Assembly (NCBI RefSeq): GCF_947487805.1
Contig: NZ_CANKXW010000002.1
Span: 434,001-498,000, forward strand
Direction: 5' to 3'
Length of the DNA stretch: 64,000 nt
DNA from: an uncultured Tateyamaria sp.
GTDB taxonomy: Bacteria; Pseudomonadota; Alphaproteobacteria; Rhodobacterales; Rhodobacteraceae
Made by a program: the position numbers and the translations under genes. Under the pieces are notes generated by a model that saw only the letters and a list, made by a program, of their open reading frames with translations, had not been told where the DNA came from and searched no databases. This document shows, in pieces, positions 37,150-46,116 of this stretch; positions within the stretch are counted from its first letter, which is position 1, and each line of letters opens with the position of its first letter.

Positions 37150-38433
37150 CTACTTCTCGACTTCAGCGCGCAGACGGCGGATCATGCCCCAGACCAACAG
37201 GACAACCGGCACCGTCACAAGGGCCGTCAGAGCCCCCTTGGACAGCCCCGTAGGTGCCTCCAGCGGGTAAAGAAGATAGGACGCCAGCGACACCGCATAA
37301 TAGCTGATGGCCACCACGGACAGCCCTTCTACCGTGCGCTGCAACCGCAATTGCAGATCTGACCTTTTGTCCATGCTTTCCAGCAGCGCCTGGTTCTGCG
37401 CCGACCGTTCCACGTCGACCCGCGTGCGCAACAGGTTCGCCGCGCGCACGCCCCGCGCCGACATCGCATCCAGCCGGTCCTGCGCCGACCGCACGGTCCG
37501 CATTGCGGGTTGATACCGGCGCACCATGAACTCGCGAAACGTCTGTCCGCCCGCATGCCGATCCTCGCGCAGGGCCGCAATACGCTCGTTCACGATCGCC
37601 TCATAGGCCCATGTGGCGCCAAAGCGAAACGACGATTGCGCCGACAGCGTCTCCAGCTCGGCCGAAATCGCCAGCAAGGCCTGAAGCGTCTCCTCGGCCT
37701 TAGATCCCTCTTCGGACATGACCTCGACCAGTTCGGTCAGCCGCGTATCCAGCGCGCCCAGCTGTGCACCCATGGACCGGACCCGCGCAAAGCCCAGCAT
37801 GGACATGGATTTGTAGGTCTCGATCTCGCACAGGCGTTGTACGATGCGCCCCATGCGGCGCTGCCCGGTGCCTTCGGACGCAAACACGGCAAACCGCATG
37901 TGACCGTTTTGATCGATGCGAAAATCTCCTGCCATGATGGCGGCGTCTTCCAGCACGGAACTGACGGCAAGGCTTTCGGGGACGAACCAGTCCTGCAGAC
38001 AGTCGCGCATCCTTGCGTCATCCTTGCGCGCCTCCACCCGGATCAGGATCGACGTCACGCGCTGCCCCGGTGCCGCCTCGAGCCAGTCCTGCGGGAAAGG
38101 ATCAAAGGCGCGCGGATCAAAGGGCCGATCCTCGACCCCTTCGGAAAAGATCGTGTAGGTGACAAACTCGGTGTGCTGCTCCCACTTGAGCCAATGCCGC
38201 CCGATCTGCCCATAGTAATGCGTGGCACCAGGCTGCGGATGCGGCACACCGTGCCGGTCCAGCAGCGCCATAAGGTGGGCAACATCCGCATTCCGGTCCC
38301 GGTTCGCCGCCATCTCGGCCTTTTTGAACGCCACATAAGCGGCCGAGCACGGAGCCTGCATTGACGGAAACGGGCGCGCATGCAGCTCGTTCGCCAGTTG
38401 ATAGCGCAGGGGGTGGTCTTCGATGGGTGCCAT
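37150..38433 (-). CDS. DUF3422 family protein
   Basis: 427 aa. N-terminal RYQLANELHARPFPSMQAPC is the hallmark of the family. A long helical middle part follows and two membrane segments close the C-terminus (VVAISYYAVSLASYLLYPL; GALTALVTVPVVLLVWGMI). Function is unknown in the family; a membrane-anchored cytoplasmic protein is likely. Stands alone, convergent with the transporter operon. Confidence 0.85.
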   Translation of the reverse strand: MAPIEDHPLRYQLANELHARPFPSMQAPCSAAYVAFKKAEMAANRDRNADVAHLMALLDRHGVPHPQPGATHYYGQIGRHWLKWEQHTEFVTYTIFSEGVEDRPFDPRAFDPFPQDWLEAAPGQRVTSILIRVEARKDDARMRDCLQDWFVPESLAVSSVLEDAAIMAGDFRIDQNGHMRFAVFASEGTGQRRMGRIVQRLCEIETYKSMSMLGFARVRSMGAQLGALDTRLTELVEVMSEEGSKAEETLQALLAISAELETLSAQSSFRFGATWAYEAIVNERIAALREDRHAGGQTFREFMVRRYQPAMRTVRSAQDRLDAMSARGVRAANLLRTRVDVERSAQNQALLESMDKRSDLQLRLQRTVEGLSVVAISYYAVSLASYLLYPLEAPTGLSKGALTALVTVPVVLLVWGMIRRLRAEVEK

Positions 38434-38544
38434 GACTGCTCCGAAAGCTCTTTACGGCGAGATAATCCGAAACCCGCGCAAATCAAAACTCTTTTTTGAT
38501 AATTTTCAATGCGTTAACGGGATGCAATGGTATGCAATCCGCGC

Positions 38545-39405
38545 TCACTTGGCCAAGGCAGCCCGTACCTGCGCCGTGAGAGGCAAGTCTGCACGGTCCA
38601 ACACACGGGCAACAAGTGCCTTATGCCCCTTGGCTTGCGCCATTTCCAGCAAGCTGCGCACATAGCCCGGATCACTGTGCCGTTTGCGCAAGAGCCTGCG
38701 GAACTTGACCGGGTGCAACCCGCCCTTGATCGCGCGGCTGGCCACGGTCGACATCAATCCCATGGACTTGAAATGCTGCGGAACGCGGTGGCGCATGAAG
38801 GGTGTGTGGTAGTGCGTGACCCTGCGGCCCGTGATACGTGCGGCATGTGCGGCATCCGCACCCCACCACGGGTCATAGATCAGCTTGACGCTTGCCGCGC
38901 GCCGAATGGTCTGGGCCGCATCGACCCACGGGCCCGACCACTGGCCCAGTTTGCGCCCACCGGGAAACCGCGTCTCGAACGGGACCAGTGATTGGCGCAA
39001 GGTCGTCTGTGGCGAAATCGCGACAACGCGCGCACCGGGATGCACGATGGAAAAGGCGCAGGCCGCGTAACCGCCCATGGACGCGCCGTAAAATACGACC
39101 TCTTCGAAATCCGCAAAGAAACCCGTCTGGCGCAGCTCGCGATAGAGCGCGAACATGTCCCTGTGCCGGAACCAGTCGTTTTGCTTGGTCATATTGCCCA
39201 AGTGGGACCAGCCCATCTCTTGGGCCAGTTGATGTCCCCACGGCATCCGCGGCGGTTCGGAGTTGACCGAACCGAAGTGATCGAAGGTAACCATGAGCTT
39301 GGACGAGCGCGGCATGAACACCGCGCAGTGGCGCGGCATGTTGCGGATGAATCCCTGCCGCCCGGACTTGGCCGAAGCCTCCAATATGGATTTCAACAAG
39401 GTCAT
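38545..39405 (-). CDS. Alpha/beta-hydrolase-fold protein of unknown substrate
   Basis: 286 aa. A nucleophile-elbow-like VVFYGASMGGYAACAFSI around residues 104-121 with Ser in GASMGG suggests an alpha/beta hydrolase; HYHTPFMRHRVP further on could supply the catalytic His. Roseobacter relatives are sometimes labelled phosphoadenosine phosphosulfate reductase, but I see no PAPS-reductase motif, so I do not follow that name. Separated by 111 bp from DUF3422 and transcribed in the same direction. Confidence 0.6.
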   Translation of the reverse strand: MTLLKSILEASAKSGRQGFIRNMPRHCAVFMPRSSKLMVTFDHFGSVNSEPPRMPWGHQLAQEMGWSHLGNMTKQNDWFRHRDMFALYRELRQTGFFADFEEVVFYGASMGGYAACAFSIVHPGARVVAISPQTTLRQSLVPFETRFPGGRKLGQWSGPWVDAAQTIRRAASVKLIYDPWWGADAAHAARITGRRVTHYHTPFMRHRVPQHFKSMGLMSTVASRAIKGGLHPVKFRRLLRKRHSDPGYVRSLLEMAQAKGHKALVARVLDRADLPLTAQVRAALAK

Positions 39406-39481
39406 GCGACCGCCACTATTAAACCTGCACCTGAATATCCTAACCCACTTTCGAGGCTCTTGTCAGTCATCCGGTCATCAC

Positions 39482-39512
39482 AAAAAAGGGGCGCAGCAAA
39501 CCGCCACGCCCC
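39482..39512 (-). terminator. Rho-independent terminator of pntAB
   Basis: Reading on the minus strand: GGGGCG (39507-39512), 13-nt loop, CGCCCC (39488-39493), then TTTTTT (39482-39487). It begins 28 bp after the pntB stop. Textbook stem plus U-run. Confidence 0.8.
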
Positions 39513-39539
39513 CTCGGGATGTCGTGTCGTCTGACCGGG

Positions 39540-41057
39540 TCAGTCGATCATCGGCAGCAGCTTGTCGATAGACGCCTTGGCATCGCCATAGAACATGCGC
39601 GTGTTGTCCTTGAAGAACAGCGGGTTCTCGATGCCCGAGTACCCTGTGCCCTGTCCACGCTTGGACACGAACACCTGCTTGGCCTTCCAGCATTCCAGAA
39701 CGGGCATGCCGGCGATGGGGCTGTTCGGATCATCTTGCGCAGCCGGGTTCACGATGTCGTTGGAGCCGATCACGATGGCGACGTCTGTGTCGGGAAAGTC
39801 GTCGTTGATCTCGTCCATCTCCATCACGATGTCATAGGGCACCTTGGCCTCGGCCAAGAGTACGTTCATGTGCCCGGGCAAACGGCCTGCAACGGGGTGG
39901 ATCGCAAAGCGCACCTCTTTGCCTGCCGCCCGCAACTTACGGGTCAATTCGGCCACGCCTTGCTGCGCTTGTGCGACCGCCATGCCGTAGCCGGGGATGA
40001 TGATGACACTATCGGCCTCGTTCAGGGCCTGTGCCACGCCGTCCGCCTCAATGGCGACCTGCTCGCCTTCAACCGCCATTTGTTCGCCCGCAGGGCCGCC
40101 AAAGCCGCCAAGGATCACGGACACGAAGGACCGGTTCATCGCCTTGCACATGATGTAGGACAGGATGGCACCGGACGAACCGACCAACGCACCCACAACG
40201 ATCAGCAGGTCATTGCCAAGGGAGAAGCCAATGGCCGCAGCCGCCCAGCCAGAATAGCTGTTCAGCATGGACACGACGACGGGCATGTCTGCGCCGCCAA
40301 TGCCCATGATCAGGTGATAGCCGATGAACAGACCCGCCAGCGTCAGCAGAACCAGCGCCCAAGACCCGGAACCGCCCAGATACATGATCAGCAGGATCAC
40401 CGACAACGCCGCCGCACCGGCATTCAGGAAGTGCCCGCCGGGCAGTTTCTTGGCCCCGGTGTCAATCTCGAACGGCAGTTTCGAAGACCCGCCCGCCAGT
40501 TTGGCATAGGCGATGACAGAGCCGGTAAAGGTCACGGCTCCGATCCAGATACCCAGCACCAGTTCAACCCGCAGGATTCCGATCTCCACGCTCGATTTCT
40601 TGGCAATCAACTGACCAAAAGCCGACAGACCGTCATAGATTTCCTTGGGCAGACCAATCGCCTTGACACCGTCGTCACCCACCGCGCCCATCACAAGGCC
40701 TTCGGCCGCATAGATGTCACCGATGTAGTTGATCATCAGGTCGGCGTTGAACCCCACGAAGACGGCCGCCAGACCCACGAGGCTGTGCATGATCGCCACA
40801 AGTTCGGGCATCTGGGTCATCTCGACCTTCGTGGCCAATTGATACCCGACAGCTGCGCCGCCCGCGATCAGAACGAGCGAAGCAAACCACAGGCCGGAGC
40901 CGGGCCCCACGAGGGTCGCCAAGACGGCGATGCCCATGCCGACGATCCCGTACCAAACGGCGCGCTTGGCGCTTTCCTGGCCGGACAACCCGCCGAGGCT
41001 CAGGATGAAAAGGATGCCTGCGACCACATAGGCCGCGATGGTGAATGCGTTCTCCAT
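39540..41057 (-). CDS. pntB: NAD(P) transhydrogenase, beta subunit
   Basis: 505 aa, about 40 longer than the E. coli subunit. An N-terminal membrane domain with many hydrophobic helices is followed by the NADP(H)-binding domain III containing [11 protein letters not shown], the Rossmann variant used for NADP, and [20 protein letters not shown]. Works with PntA in proton-driven NADPH formation across the inner membrane. Starts 13 nt after pntA and ends at a clear terminator. Confidence 0.95.
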   Translation of the reverse strand: MENAFTIAAYVVAGILFILSLGGLSGQESAKRAVWYGIVGMGIAVLATLVGPGSGLWFASLVLIAGGAAVGYQLATKVEMTQMPELVAIMHSLVGLAAVFVGFNADLMINYIGDIYAAEGLVMGAVGDDGVKAIGLPKEIYDGLSAFGQLIAKKSSVEIGILRVELVLGIWIGAVTFTGSVIAYAKLAGGSSKLPFEIDTGAKKLPGGHFLNAGAAALSVILLIMYLGGSGSWALVLLTLAGLFIGYHLIMGIGGADMPVVVSMLNSYSGWAAAAIGFSLGNDLLIVVGALVGSSGAILSYIMCKAMNRSFVSVILGGFGGPAGEQMAVEGEQVAIEADGVAQALNEADSVIIIPGYGMAVAQAQQGVAELTRKLRAAGKEVRFAIHPVAGRLPGHMNVLLAEAKVPYDIVMEMDEINDDFPDTDVAIVIGSNDIVNPAAQDDPNSPIAGMPVLECWKAKQVFVSKRGQGTGYSGIENPLFFKDNTRMFYGDAKASIDKLLPMID

Positions 41058-41070
41058 TGTCCCCGCCCTC

Positions 41071-42651
41071 TTAAGATTTCTGGAACATGGCGAGCATGCG
41101 CCGTGTCACGAGGAAGCCGCCGAAGATGTTGACGGAGGCCATGAAAATACCCAATGCGCCCAAGAGCGTGATCAGCAGGCTCGACGATCCGACCTGGATC
41201 AGCGCGCCGAGGATGATGATCGAAGAGATCGCGTTGGTCACCGCCATGAGCGGCGTGTGCAGCGAATGCGCCACGTTCCAGATCACCTGGAACCCGATAA
41301 AGACGCTGAGCACAAAAACGATGAAATGCTGCATGAAGCTGGCCGGCATCCCCGGGATCAGCCCGATGCCGAGAACCAATGCACCACCAATCCCAAGCAG
41401 GGTAACTTGGTTGCGGGTCTGGGCCTTGAATTCGGCTGTTTCCTTTGCGCGCTTTTCTTCCGGCGTCAGCTCTTTGGGCGCTTCTTTCTTGGGTGCGGCG
41501 GCAATGGCCGCAACCTTCGGGGGTGGCGGCGGGAAGGTCACTGCCTTTTCATGGGTGATAGTCGCGCCGCGAATGACGTCATCTTCCATGTCGTGGTTGA
41601 TGGCACCGTCTTTTTCCGGCGTCAGATCCGTCATCAGATGGCGGATGTTGGTGGCATAGAGGCTCGAGGCCTGTGTCGCCATCCGGCTGGGGAAGTCGGT
41701 GTAGCCAATGATGGTCACACCGTTTTCCGTCACGATTTTTTCGTCCATGACCGTCAGCTTGCAGTTGCCACCCTTTTCGGCGGCGAGGTCTACAACGACG
41801 GAGCCGGGCTTCATCGCGGCGACCATGTCCTCGGTCCACAGCTCAGGCGCTTCGCGGTTGGGGATCAGGGCCGTGGTGATGACGATATCAACCTCGGGGG
41901 CCAGTTCGCGGAACTTGGCCAGCTGGGCCTCGCGGAACTCGGGCGACGAGACGGAAGCGTATCCGCCGGTGGCCGCGCCATCTGTCTGTTCTTCTTCAAA
42001 ATCGAGGTAGACGAATTCGGCCCCCATCGATTCCACCTGCTCTGCCACTTCGGGCCGAACGTCAAAAGCGTAGGTGATCGCGCCCAAGGACGTGGATGTC
42101 CCGATCGCGGCCAGACCGGCCACGCCCGCGCCCACAACCAGCACCTTGGCTGGCGGCACCTTGCCCGCGGCGGTGATCTGGCCGGTAAAGAAACGGCCAA
42201 AGTTGTTGCCTGCCTCTATCACGGCACGGTAGCCCGCGATGTTTGCCATGGACGACAGCGCGTCCATCTTCTGGGCACGGCTGATCCGGGGGATCATCTC
42301 CATCGCGATGACGGTTGCGCCTTTCTTGGCGGCCGCCTCCATCTTGGCCTCGTCCGCCACTGGGCTGAAGAACGAGATCAGAGTCTGGCCGTCGCGCAGA
42401 CGCTTCATTTCCGCATCATCGGGCACACGCACCTTGGCAACCACATCGGCCGCTTTCCAGAGGGCGGCAGCCGTTTTCACGACCTCGACGCCCGCAGCCG
42501 CATAATCCGCGTCCGCGAAACCGGCCTCGGTCCCGGCGCCTGTCTCGATCACGCAGTCATGACCCAGCTTTTGCAGCGCCGTTGCGCTGTCCGGCGTCAT
42601 CGCGACGCGGCGCTCCCCGGCAAATGTCTCTTTTGGTGTTCCGATCTTCAT
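41071..42651 (-). CDS. pntA: NAD(P) transhydrogenase, alpha subunit
   Basis: 526 aa, one chain carrying the NAD(H)-binding domain I ([40 protein letters not shown]), an Ala/Pro/Lys-rich linker ([19 protein letters not shown]) and four C-terminal membrane segments. This is the fused E. coli-type arrangement rather than the split alpha1/alpha2 of some alphaproteobacteria. The ATG at 42651 with GGGGGA about nine bases upstream fits better than the ATG at 42660. Confidence 0.95.
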   Translation of the reverse strand: MKIGTPKETFAGERRVAMTPDSATALQKLGHDCVIETGAGTEAGFADADYAAAGVEVVKTAAALWKAADVVAKVRVPDDAEMKRLRDGQTLISFFSPVADEAKMEAAAKKGATVIAMEMIPRISRAQKMDALSSMANIAGYRAVIEAGNNFGRFFTGQITAAGKVPPAKVLVVGAGVAGLAAIGTSTSLGAITYAFDVRPEVAEQVESMGAEFVYLDFEEEQTDGAATGGYASVSSPEFREAQLAKFRELAPEVDIVITTALIPNREAPELWTEDMVAAMKPGSVVVDLAAEKGGNCKLTVMDEKIVTENGVTIIGYTDFPSRMATQASSLYATNIRHLMTDLTPEKDGAINHDMEDDVIRGATITHEKAVTFPPPPPKVAAIAAAPKKEAPKELTPEEKRAKETAEFKAQTRNQVTLLGIGGALVLGIGLIPGMPASFMQHFIVFVLSVFIGFQVIWNVAHSLHTPLMAVTNAISSIIILGALIQVGSSSLLITLLGALGIFMASVNIFGGFLVTRRMLAMFQKS

Positions 42652-42797
42652 GCGGAGCATTCCCCCATGCTTGGTGCAGAATTGAGTGGCCAGGCCACAT
42701 GGACAAGTGGCACGCGTTGCCCGCGTGTCCAGTAGCGTTCAACGTACCGAGTTACAAGCAGTGCACCGGGGTCAACCACGAAATAAATGGAAAGTCA

Positions 42798-43250
42798 TTA
42801 CAACCACCTGCGCACTTTTTGTTCGTACCGCGCAAATTCCACCCTGAATTGGCTTCGCATGCGGTCTTCTTCGGGCACGATGAAATGGCGTTCGATCCAC
42901 CAGACAAAGGCCGGGACCAGAACCAGAGACGGCACTGCGTCAAACCGCACGATGAGCCCTGTCAGGATCAATGCATCGCCCAGATAGATCGGATTGCGGG
43001 TTCGGGAATAGACGCCAGTCGTGATCAGATGCGAAGGCGTCTGGTGCGGAATGACGGTGGTTTTGGCGCGGTAGAACTCAAGGACTGCGGCAAGGATCAG
43101 GATGATACCCGCACCGATAAGCAAGCCTGCCATCACCTGTGTCACCGGGGTGTTCACGCTCATGCCCATCGGCAGAAAACGCCCCTGACACCATGCCAGA
43201 AAGAGCGCCATGACCAACCAGACGGGGGGGATATCGAGTACGTTTTTCAA
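42798..43250 (-). CDS. Isoprenylcysteine carboxyl methyltransferase-like (ICMT/PEMT) membrane protein
   Basis: 150 aa with three to four hydrophobic segments (WLVMALFLAWCQG; VMAGLLIGAGIILILAAVLE). The SAM-binding hallmark of the ICMT/PEMT family is present: LITTGVYSRTRNPIYLGDAL, then EEDRMRSQFRVEFARYEQKV at the C-terminus. A small integral methyltransferase of unknown substrate. It stands alone, with 146 bp to pntA. Confidence 0.8.
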   Translation of the reverse strand: MKNVLDIPPVWLVMALFLAWCQGRFLPMGMSVNTPVTQVMAGLLIGAGIILILAAVLEFYRAKTTVIPHQTPSHLITTGVYSRTRNPIYLGDALILTGLIVRFDAVPSLVLVPAFVWWIERHFIVPEEDRMRSQFRVEFARYEQKVRRWL

Positions 43251-43410
43251 GGGCTCATTCCAATGGCCGAAATGTGGCTTGACGCATGGTCACTGTCAAC
43301 CAAATCGGCGAAATAACGGGGCTATGGGACGAATTGTCCGCTTTGCCGTTGCCTGACTGCCAATCGTGCCGCACTGTGCCTGCGTTTTGACCAGATTGGA
43401 GAGATGCGCG

Positions 43411-44169
43411 ATGACAAACCTGACCGGAAAACACGCGCTGGTTACAGGCGGCGGGACGGGGATCGGGCTGGCCATTGCGCGCATGCTGGCGACGCAGGGC
43501 TGTGCAGTGACGATCACCGGGCGGAGACAGGAAGTGCTCGACGACGTGTCTGGCGACGGGATCTTTGGTGCCGCCATGAATGTGCGGGACGAGGACGCGG
43601 TCGAGACGGTGGTGGCCAAGGCCGTGGAAGCGCGCGGGCCGGTGCAGATCTGTGTGCCCAATGCAGGCATCGCCGAGGGGCGCGCCTTGCACAAAACGGA
43701 CATGGCGTTCTGGCGGGACATGATGGCCATCAATCTCGACGGCGCGTTCCTGACCGTGCGGGCCTGCCTGCCGGGGATGCGCAACACCGATTGGGGCCGC
43801 GTGATTGCCGTGTCGTCGATTGCGGGTCTGCGCGGGTTGCCGGGGGCTGCGGCCTATTCTGCGTCCAAACACGGGCTGATCGGAATGATGCGGTCGCTGA
43901 GTGAGGAGTACATGGGCCAGCCTTACACGTTCAATGCGCTGTGCCCCGGTTATGTCGATACGCCCATCGTGGATCGCAATCAGGACGCGATCGCCGCCCG
44001 TACCGGTATGAGCGTCGCCGACGCGCGCGAGGTCATGATCAAGTCAAACCGCCACAAACGGCTTTTGGATGTCGAAGAGGTGGCTGCCGCCGCCTTGTGG
44101 CTGGTCGGGCCCGGATCGCAAAGCATCAACGGGCAGTGCATCCAGATTTCCGGCGGTCAGACTGTCTGA
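43411..44169 (+). CDS. Short-chain dehydrogenase/reductase (3-hydroxybutyrate dehydrogenase-like)
   Basis: 252 aa. TGGGTGIGLAIA cofactor motif, PNAGIAEG in place of NNAG, catalytic VSSIAG Ser and YSASKHGLIGMM. The C-terminal region NALCPGYVDTPIVDRNQ resembles 3-hydroxybutyrate dehydrogenases, but that assignment is tentative. The start has GAGATG-type spacing at 43411 rather than the upstream in-frame ATG at 43366. Solitary and convergent with the RAYT gene 9 bp away. Confidence 0.85.
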   Translation: MTNLTGKHALVTGGGTGIGLAIARMLATQGCAVTITGRRQEVLDDVSGDGIFGAAMNVRDEDAVETVVAKAVEARGPVQICVPNAGIAEGRALHKTDMAFWRDMMAINLDGAFLTVRACLPGMRNTDWGRVIAVSSIAGLRGLPGAAAYSASKHGLIGMMRSLSEEYMGQPYTFNALCPGYVDTPIVDRNQDAIAARTGMSVADAREVMIKSNRHKRLLDVEEVAAAALWLVGPGSQSINGQCIQISGGQTV

Positions 44170-44178
44170 CGCCTGCGT

Positions 44179-44679
44179 TCAGGCCGGCACACCAATCTCT
44201 ACCGTTCGCGCTATGCGAGGCATGGGCGCATACGTGCCGTTGCCGATCGCACGGTGAATCGAGCTGTGCGGCCAGTCCTGAGGCCGCTGGACCAGTCCCG
44301 CTTCGACGGGAGCGTGCCAGATCATGTGCCGATGCATGGCAAGATCGCCCGCGTCGCGGATCCTGTGTTCCCAGAGCGCGCGGTTCCAGATGGGACCTGA
44401 CACGGACCCACCCGCCTGCGCTGAGACCAGACTGGAGACCGCCCGCTTCAACATCCGCCAACGGCTGGCGCAGTCGCTCTGACCCTCCGGCAGGGTCCAG
44501 AGCGTATGAATCGTGTCTCCAAGCACGACAATCTCATCGATCTCGAACGGATATCGTTCTCGAACCGACCGCATCGCCGCCCTCAGGCTGTGGATGTTGT
44601 CCAGAAACACCGGACTGCCCCGATGGGCCGCGCGGGCGGTGAAGAAAAACGTCGGGAGGGCGTGTGTTTTATCGGGCAT
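44179..44679 (-). CDS. REP-associated tyrosine transposase (RAYT), probably catalytically dead
   Basis: 166 aa with the RAYT/Y1-transposase layout: FFFTARAAHRG at the N-terminus, VVLGDTIHTLWTLPEGQSD at 51-69, WEHRIRDAGDL at 103-113, WPHSSIHRAIGNGTY near the end. The HUH motif, normally H-x-H after VVLPD, reads T56-I57-H58. The position of the catalytic tyrosine (normally YxxxNPVKHG-like) reads Met119, with HAPVEAG in place of NPVKHG. So both key elements appear lost although the frame is intact, suggesting a domesticated or decaying protein. Confidence 0.8.
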   Translation of the reverse strand: MPDKTHALPTFFFTARAAHRGSPVFLDNIHSLRAAMRSVRERYPFEIDEIVVLGDTIHTLWTLPEGQSDCASRWRMLKRAVSSLVSAQAGGSVSGPIWNRALWEHRIRDAGDLAMHRHMIWHAPVEAGLVQRPQDWPHSSIHRAIGNGTYAPMPRIARTVEIGVPA

Positions 44680-44714
44680 GCGACGACATTGCCCGACACT
44701 TGGTTAACGCGCGA

Positions 44715-45494
44715 TTAAGCCGTCTTGAGCATCGGGCGCGCGCGCTTGCCATCCGCCCAGTCGCGGCAGGCCGCCCCAAACGCGTCAAAGAGCGGGCGCG
44801 AGACGGGATCTGCCTGTGCATTCCACTCCGGATGCCACTGCACGGACAGGCTGAAGCCCGGCGCACCGTCGATATAGATCGCCTCGGGCGTGCCATCGGG
44901 CGCGTGGCCATCGACCACCACGCGCGGGCCCGGCGCTTTGATCCCCTGCCCGTGCAACGTGTTCGTCGGCACCGATTGCCGCCCCATCAGCCGGTGAAAC
45001 ACACCGTCCTTGGTAAAGGTCACATCATGACGCAGCGCGAACTTCTCCTCCAACGTGCCGTCAGGGGGCATGCGGTGGTTGTCACGGCCGGGCAAGTCGC
45101 GGATTTCCGGATAGAGCGAGCCACCCATGGCGACATTCACCTCCTGAAAGCCGCGGCAAATGCCGAGAAATGGCTGCCCGCGTTCCACGAGGGCCCGGAT
45201 CAACGGCAAGGTCACGGCATCGCGTTTGCGGTCGAACGCGCCGTGCGCCGGCGTTTCCTCTTCGCCGTATTCTTCGGGGTGGACGTTCGCGCGCCCGCCG
45301 GTGAACACGAAACCCGCACAATGCTCCAGCAGGTCCGACAGATGCACCTTGTCCGGCTCCGCAGGCACCAGCAACGGCAGGCCGCCCGCGACATCCGCAA
45401 CGGCGGCGATGTTGATCAGGCCCGCAGCCTGTACACAGTATTCGTCATTGATGACGTGGTGGTTGGAAATGATACCAATGATCGGGCGGGGCAT
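44715..45494 (-). CDS. Gamma-glutamyl-gamma-aminobutyrate hydrolase-type class I glutaminase
   Basis: 259 aa peptidase C26 family. Nucleophile Cys113 in GICRGFQEVN, TGGRANVHPEEYGEE earlier, and SVQWHPEWNAQ supplying the catalytic His/Glu. Relatives (PuuD) hydrolyse gamma-Glu-GABA in putrescine breakdown; no other puu genes are adjacent, so the substrate is open. The ATG at 45494 with GAGAGG upstream gives the family start MPRPIIGI; an earlier start adds 29 unlike residues. Confidence 0.88.
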   Translation of the reverse strand: MPRPIIGIISNHHVINDEYCVQAAGLINIAAVADVAGGLPLLVPAEPDKVHLSDLLEHCAGFVFTGGRANVHPEEYGEEETPAHGAFDRKRDAVTLPLIRALVERGQPFLGICRGFQEVNVAMGGSLYPEIRDLPGRDNHRMPPDGTLEEKFALRHDVTFTKDGVFHRLMGRQSVPTNTLHGQGIKAPGPRVVVDGHAPDGTPEAIYIDGAPGFSLSVQWHPEWNAQADPVSRPLFDAFGAACRDWADGKRARPMLKTA

Positions 45495-45602
45495 ATTGAC
45501 CTCTCGTTTGCGCGTGAGACCCATATAGCGCCGCGCCCGATTCAAGAATAGTGCGGCCAGCGCGCAATCGACTGTGCGCAAAGCCGCAAAAGGCGTAGGT
45601 GC

Positions 45603-46028
45603 CTAAATTTCAGCCGTCAACGCCGCCGCTTCGATACCGGCCACGGCCGCGGCTGCATCATTGTCGGACGTGTCGCCGGTGACGCCGACCGCGCCGATCA
45701 CGGCACCTTTCTTGTCCCGCATGATGACACCGCCCGGCACCGGCACGACCTGACCACCAAAGAGACCGTTCACGGCCTCCATGAAATAGGCCTGTGCCTC
45801 GGCCCGCGCCATCTGCGCCGTGCCTGCCATGCCCAGCATGACCGATCCGTAGGCCTTGCCATGTGCGATGGCGAAACGGCCTGGTGCGGCGCCATCCTCA
45901 CGTTCGAACGCCTGCACGTGGCCGCCTGCGTCGAGTACCACGACGGACAGGGGTTTGAGCTCCATCTCGCGGCCCTTTTCGAGGGTTTTGCGGATGATCG
46001 TGCGCGCTTTGCGCAGTGAAATGGTCAT
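45603..46028 (-). CDS. glcG: GlcG/HbpS family protein
   Basis: 141 aa, single-domain. SVVVLDAGGHVQAFEREDG and GRFAIAHGKAYGSVMLGM, then PVPGGVIMRDKKGAVIGAVGVTG, define the GlcG/HbpS family. Family members bind heme in actinobacteria; in glycolate loci the role is unclear. It follows the malate synthase G gene with an 88-bp gap, the same neighbourhood as in the E. coli glc operon, which supports the name. The ATG at 46028 has GGAGA upstream. Confidence 0.88.
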   Translation of the reverse strand: MTISLRKARTIIRKTLEKGREMELKPLSVVVLDAGGHVQAFEREDGAAPGRFAIAHGKAYGSVMLGMAGTAQMARAEAQAYFMEAVNGLFGGQVVPVPGGVIMRDKKGAVIGAVGVTGDTSDNDAAAAVAGIEAAALTAEI

Positions 46029-46116
46029 GGCTGTGTCTCCTTGCCCGGTCGTCGGGCCTTCTGGTTTGTGGATTCTGATCTGATCGGGCGAAAGGGGGCG
46101 GCAGCCCCCTGCCCCG

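Noticed and set aside
38545-39405. Phosphoadenosine phosphosulfate reductase annotation for the 286-aa protein
   Set aside because: No PAPS reductase signature or cysteine motif; GASMGG nucleophile-elbow-like sequence fits an alpha/beta hydrolase better.
39519-41132. Plus-strand frame over pntB
   Set aside because: Antisense shadow, no recognisable motif, and it crosses the pntB terminator.
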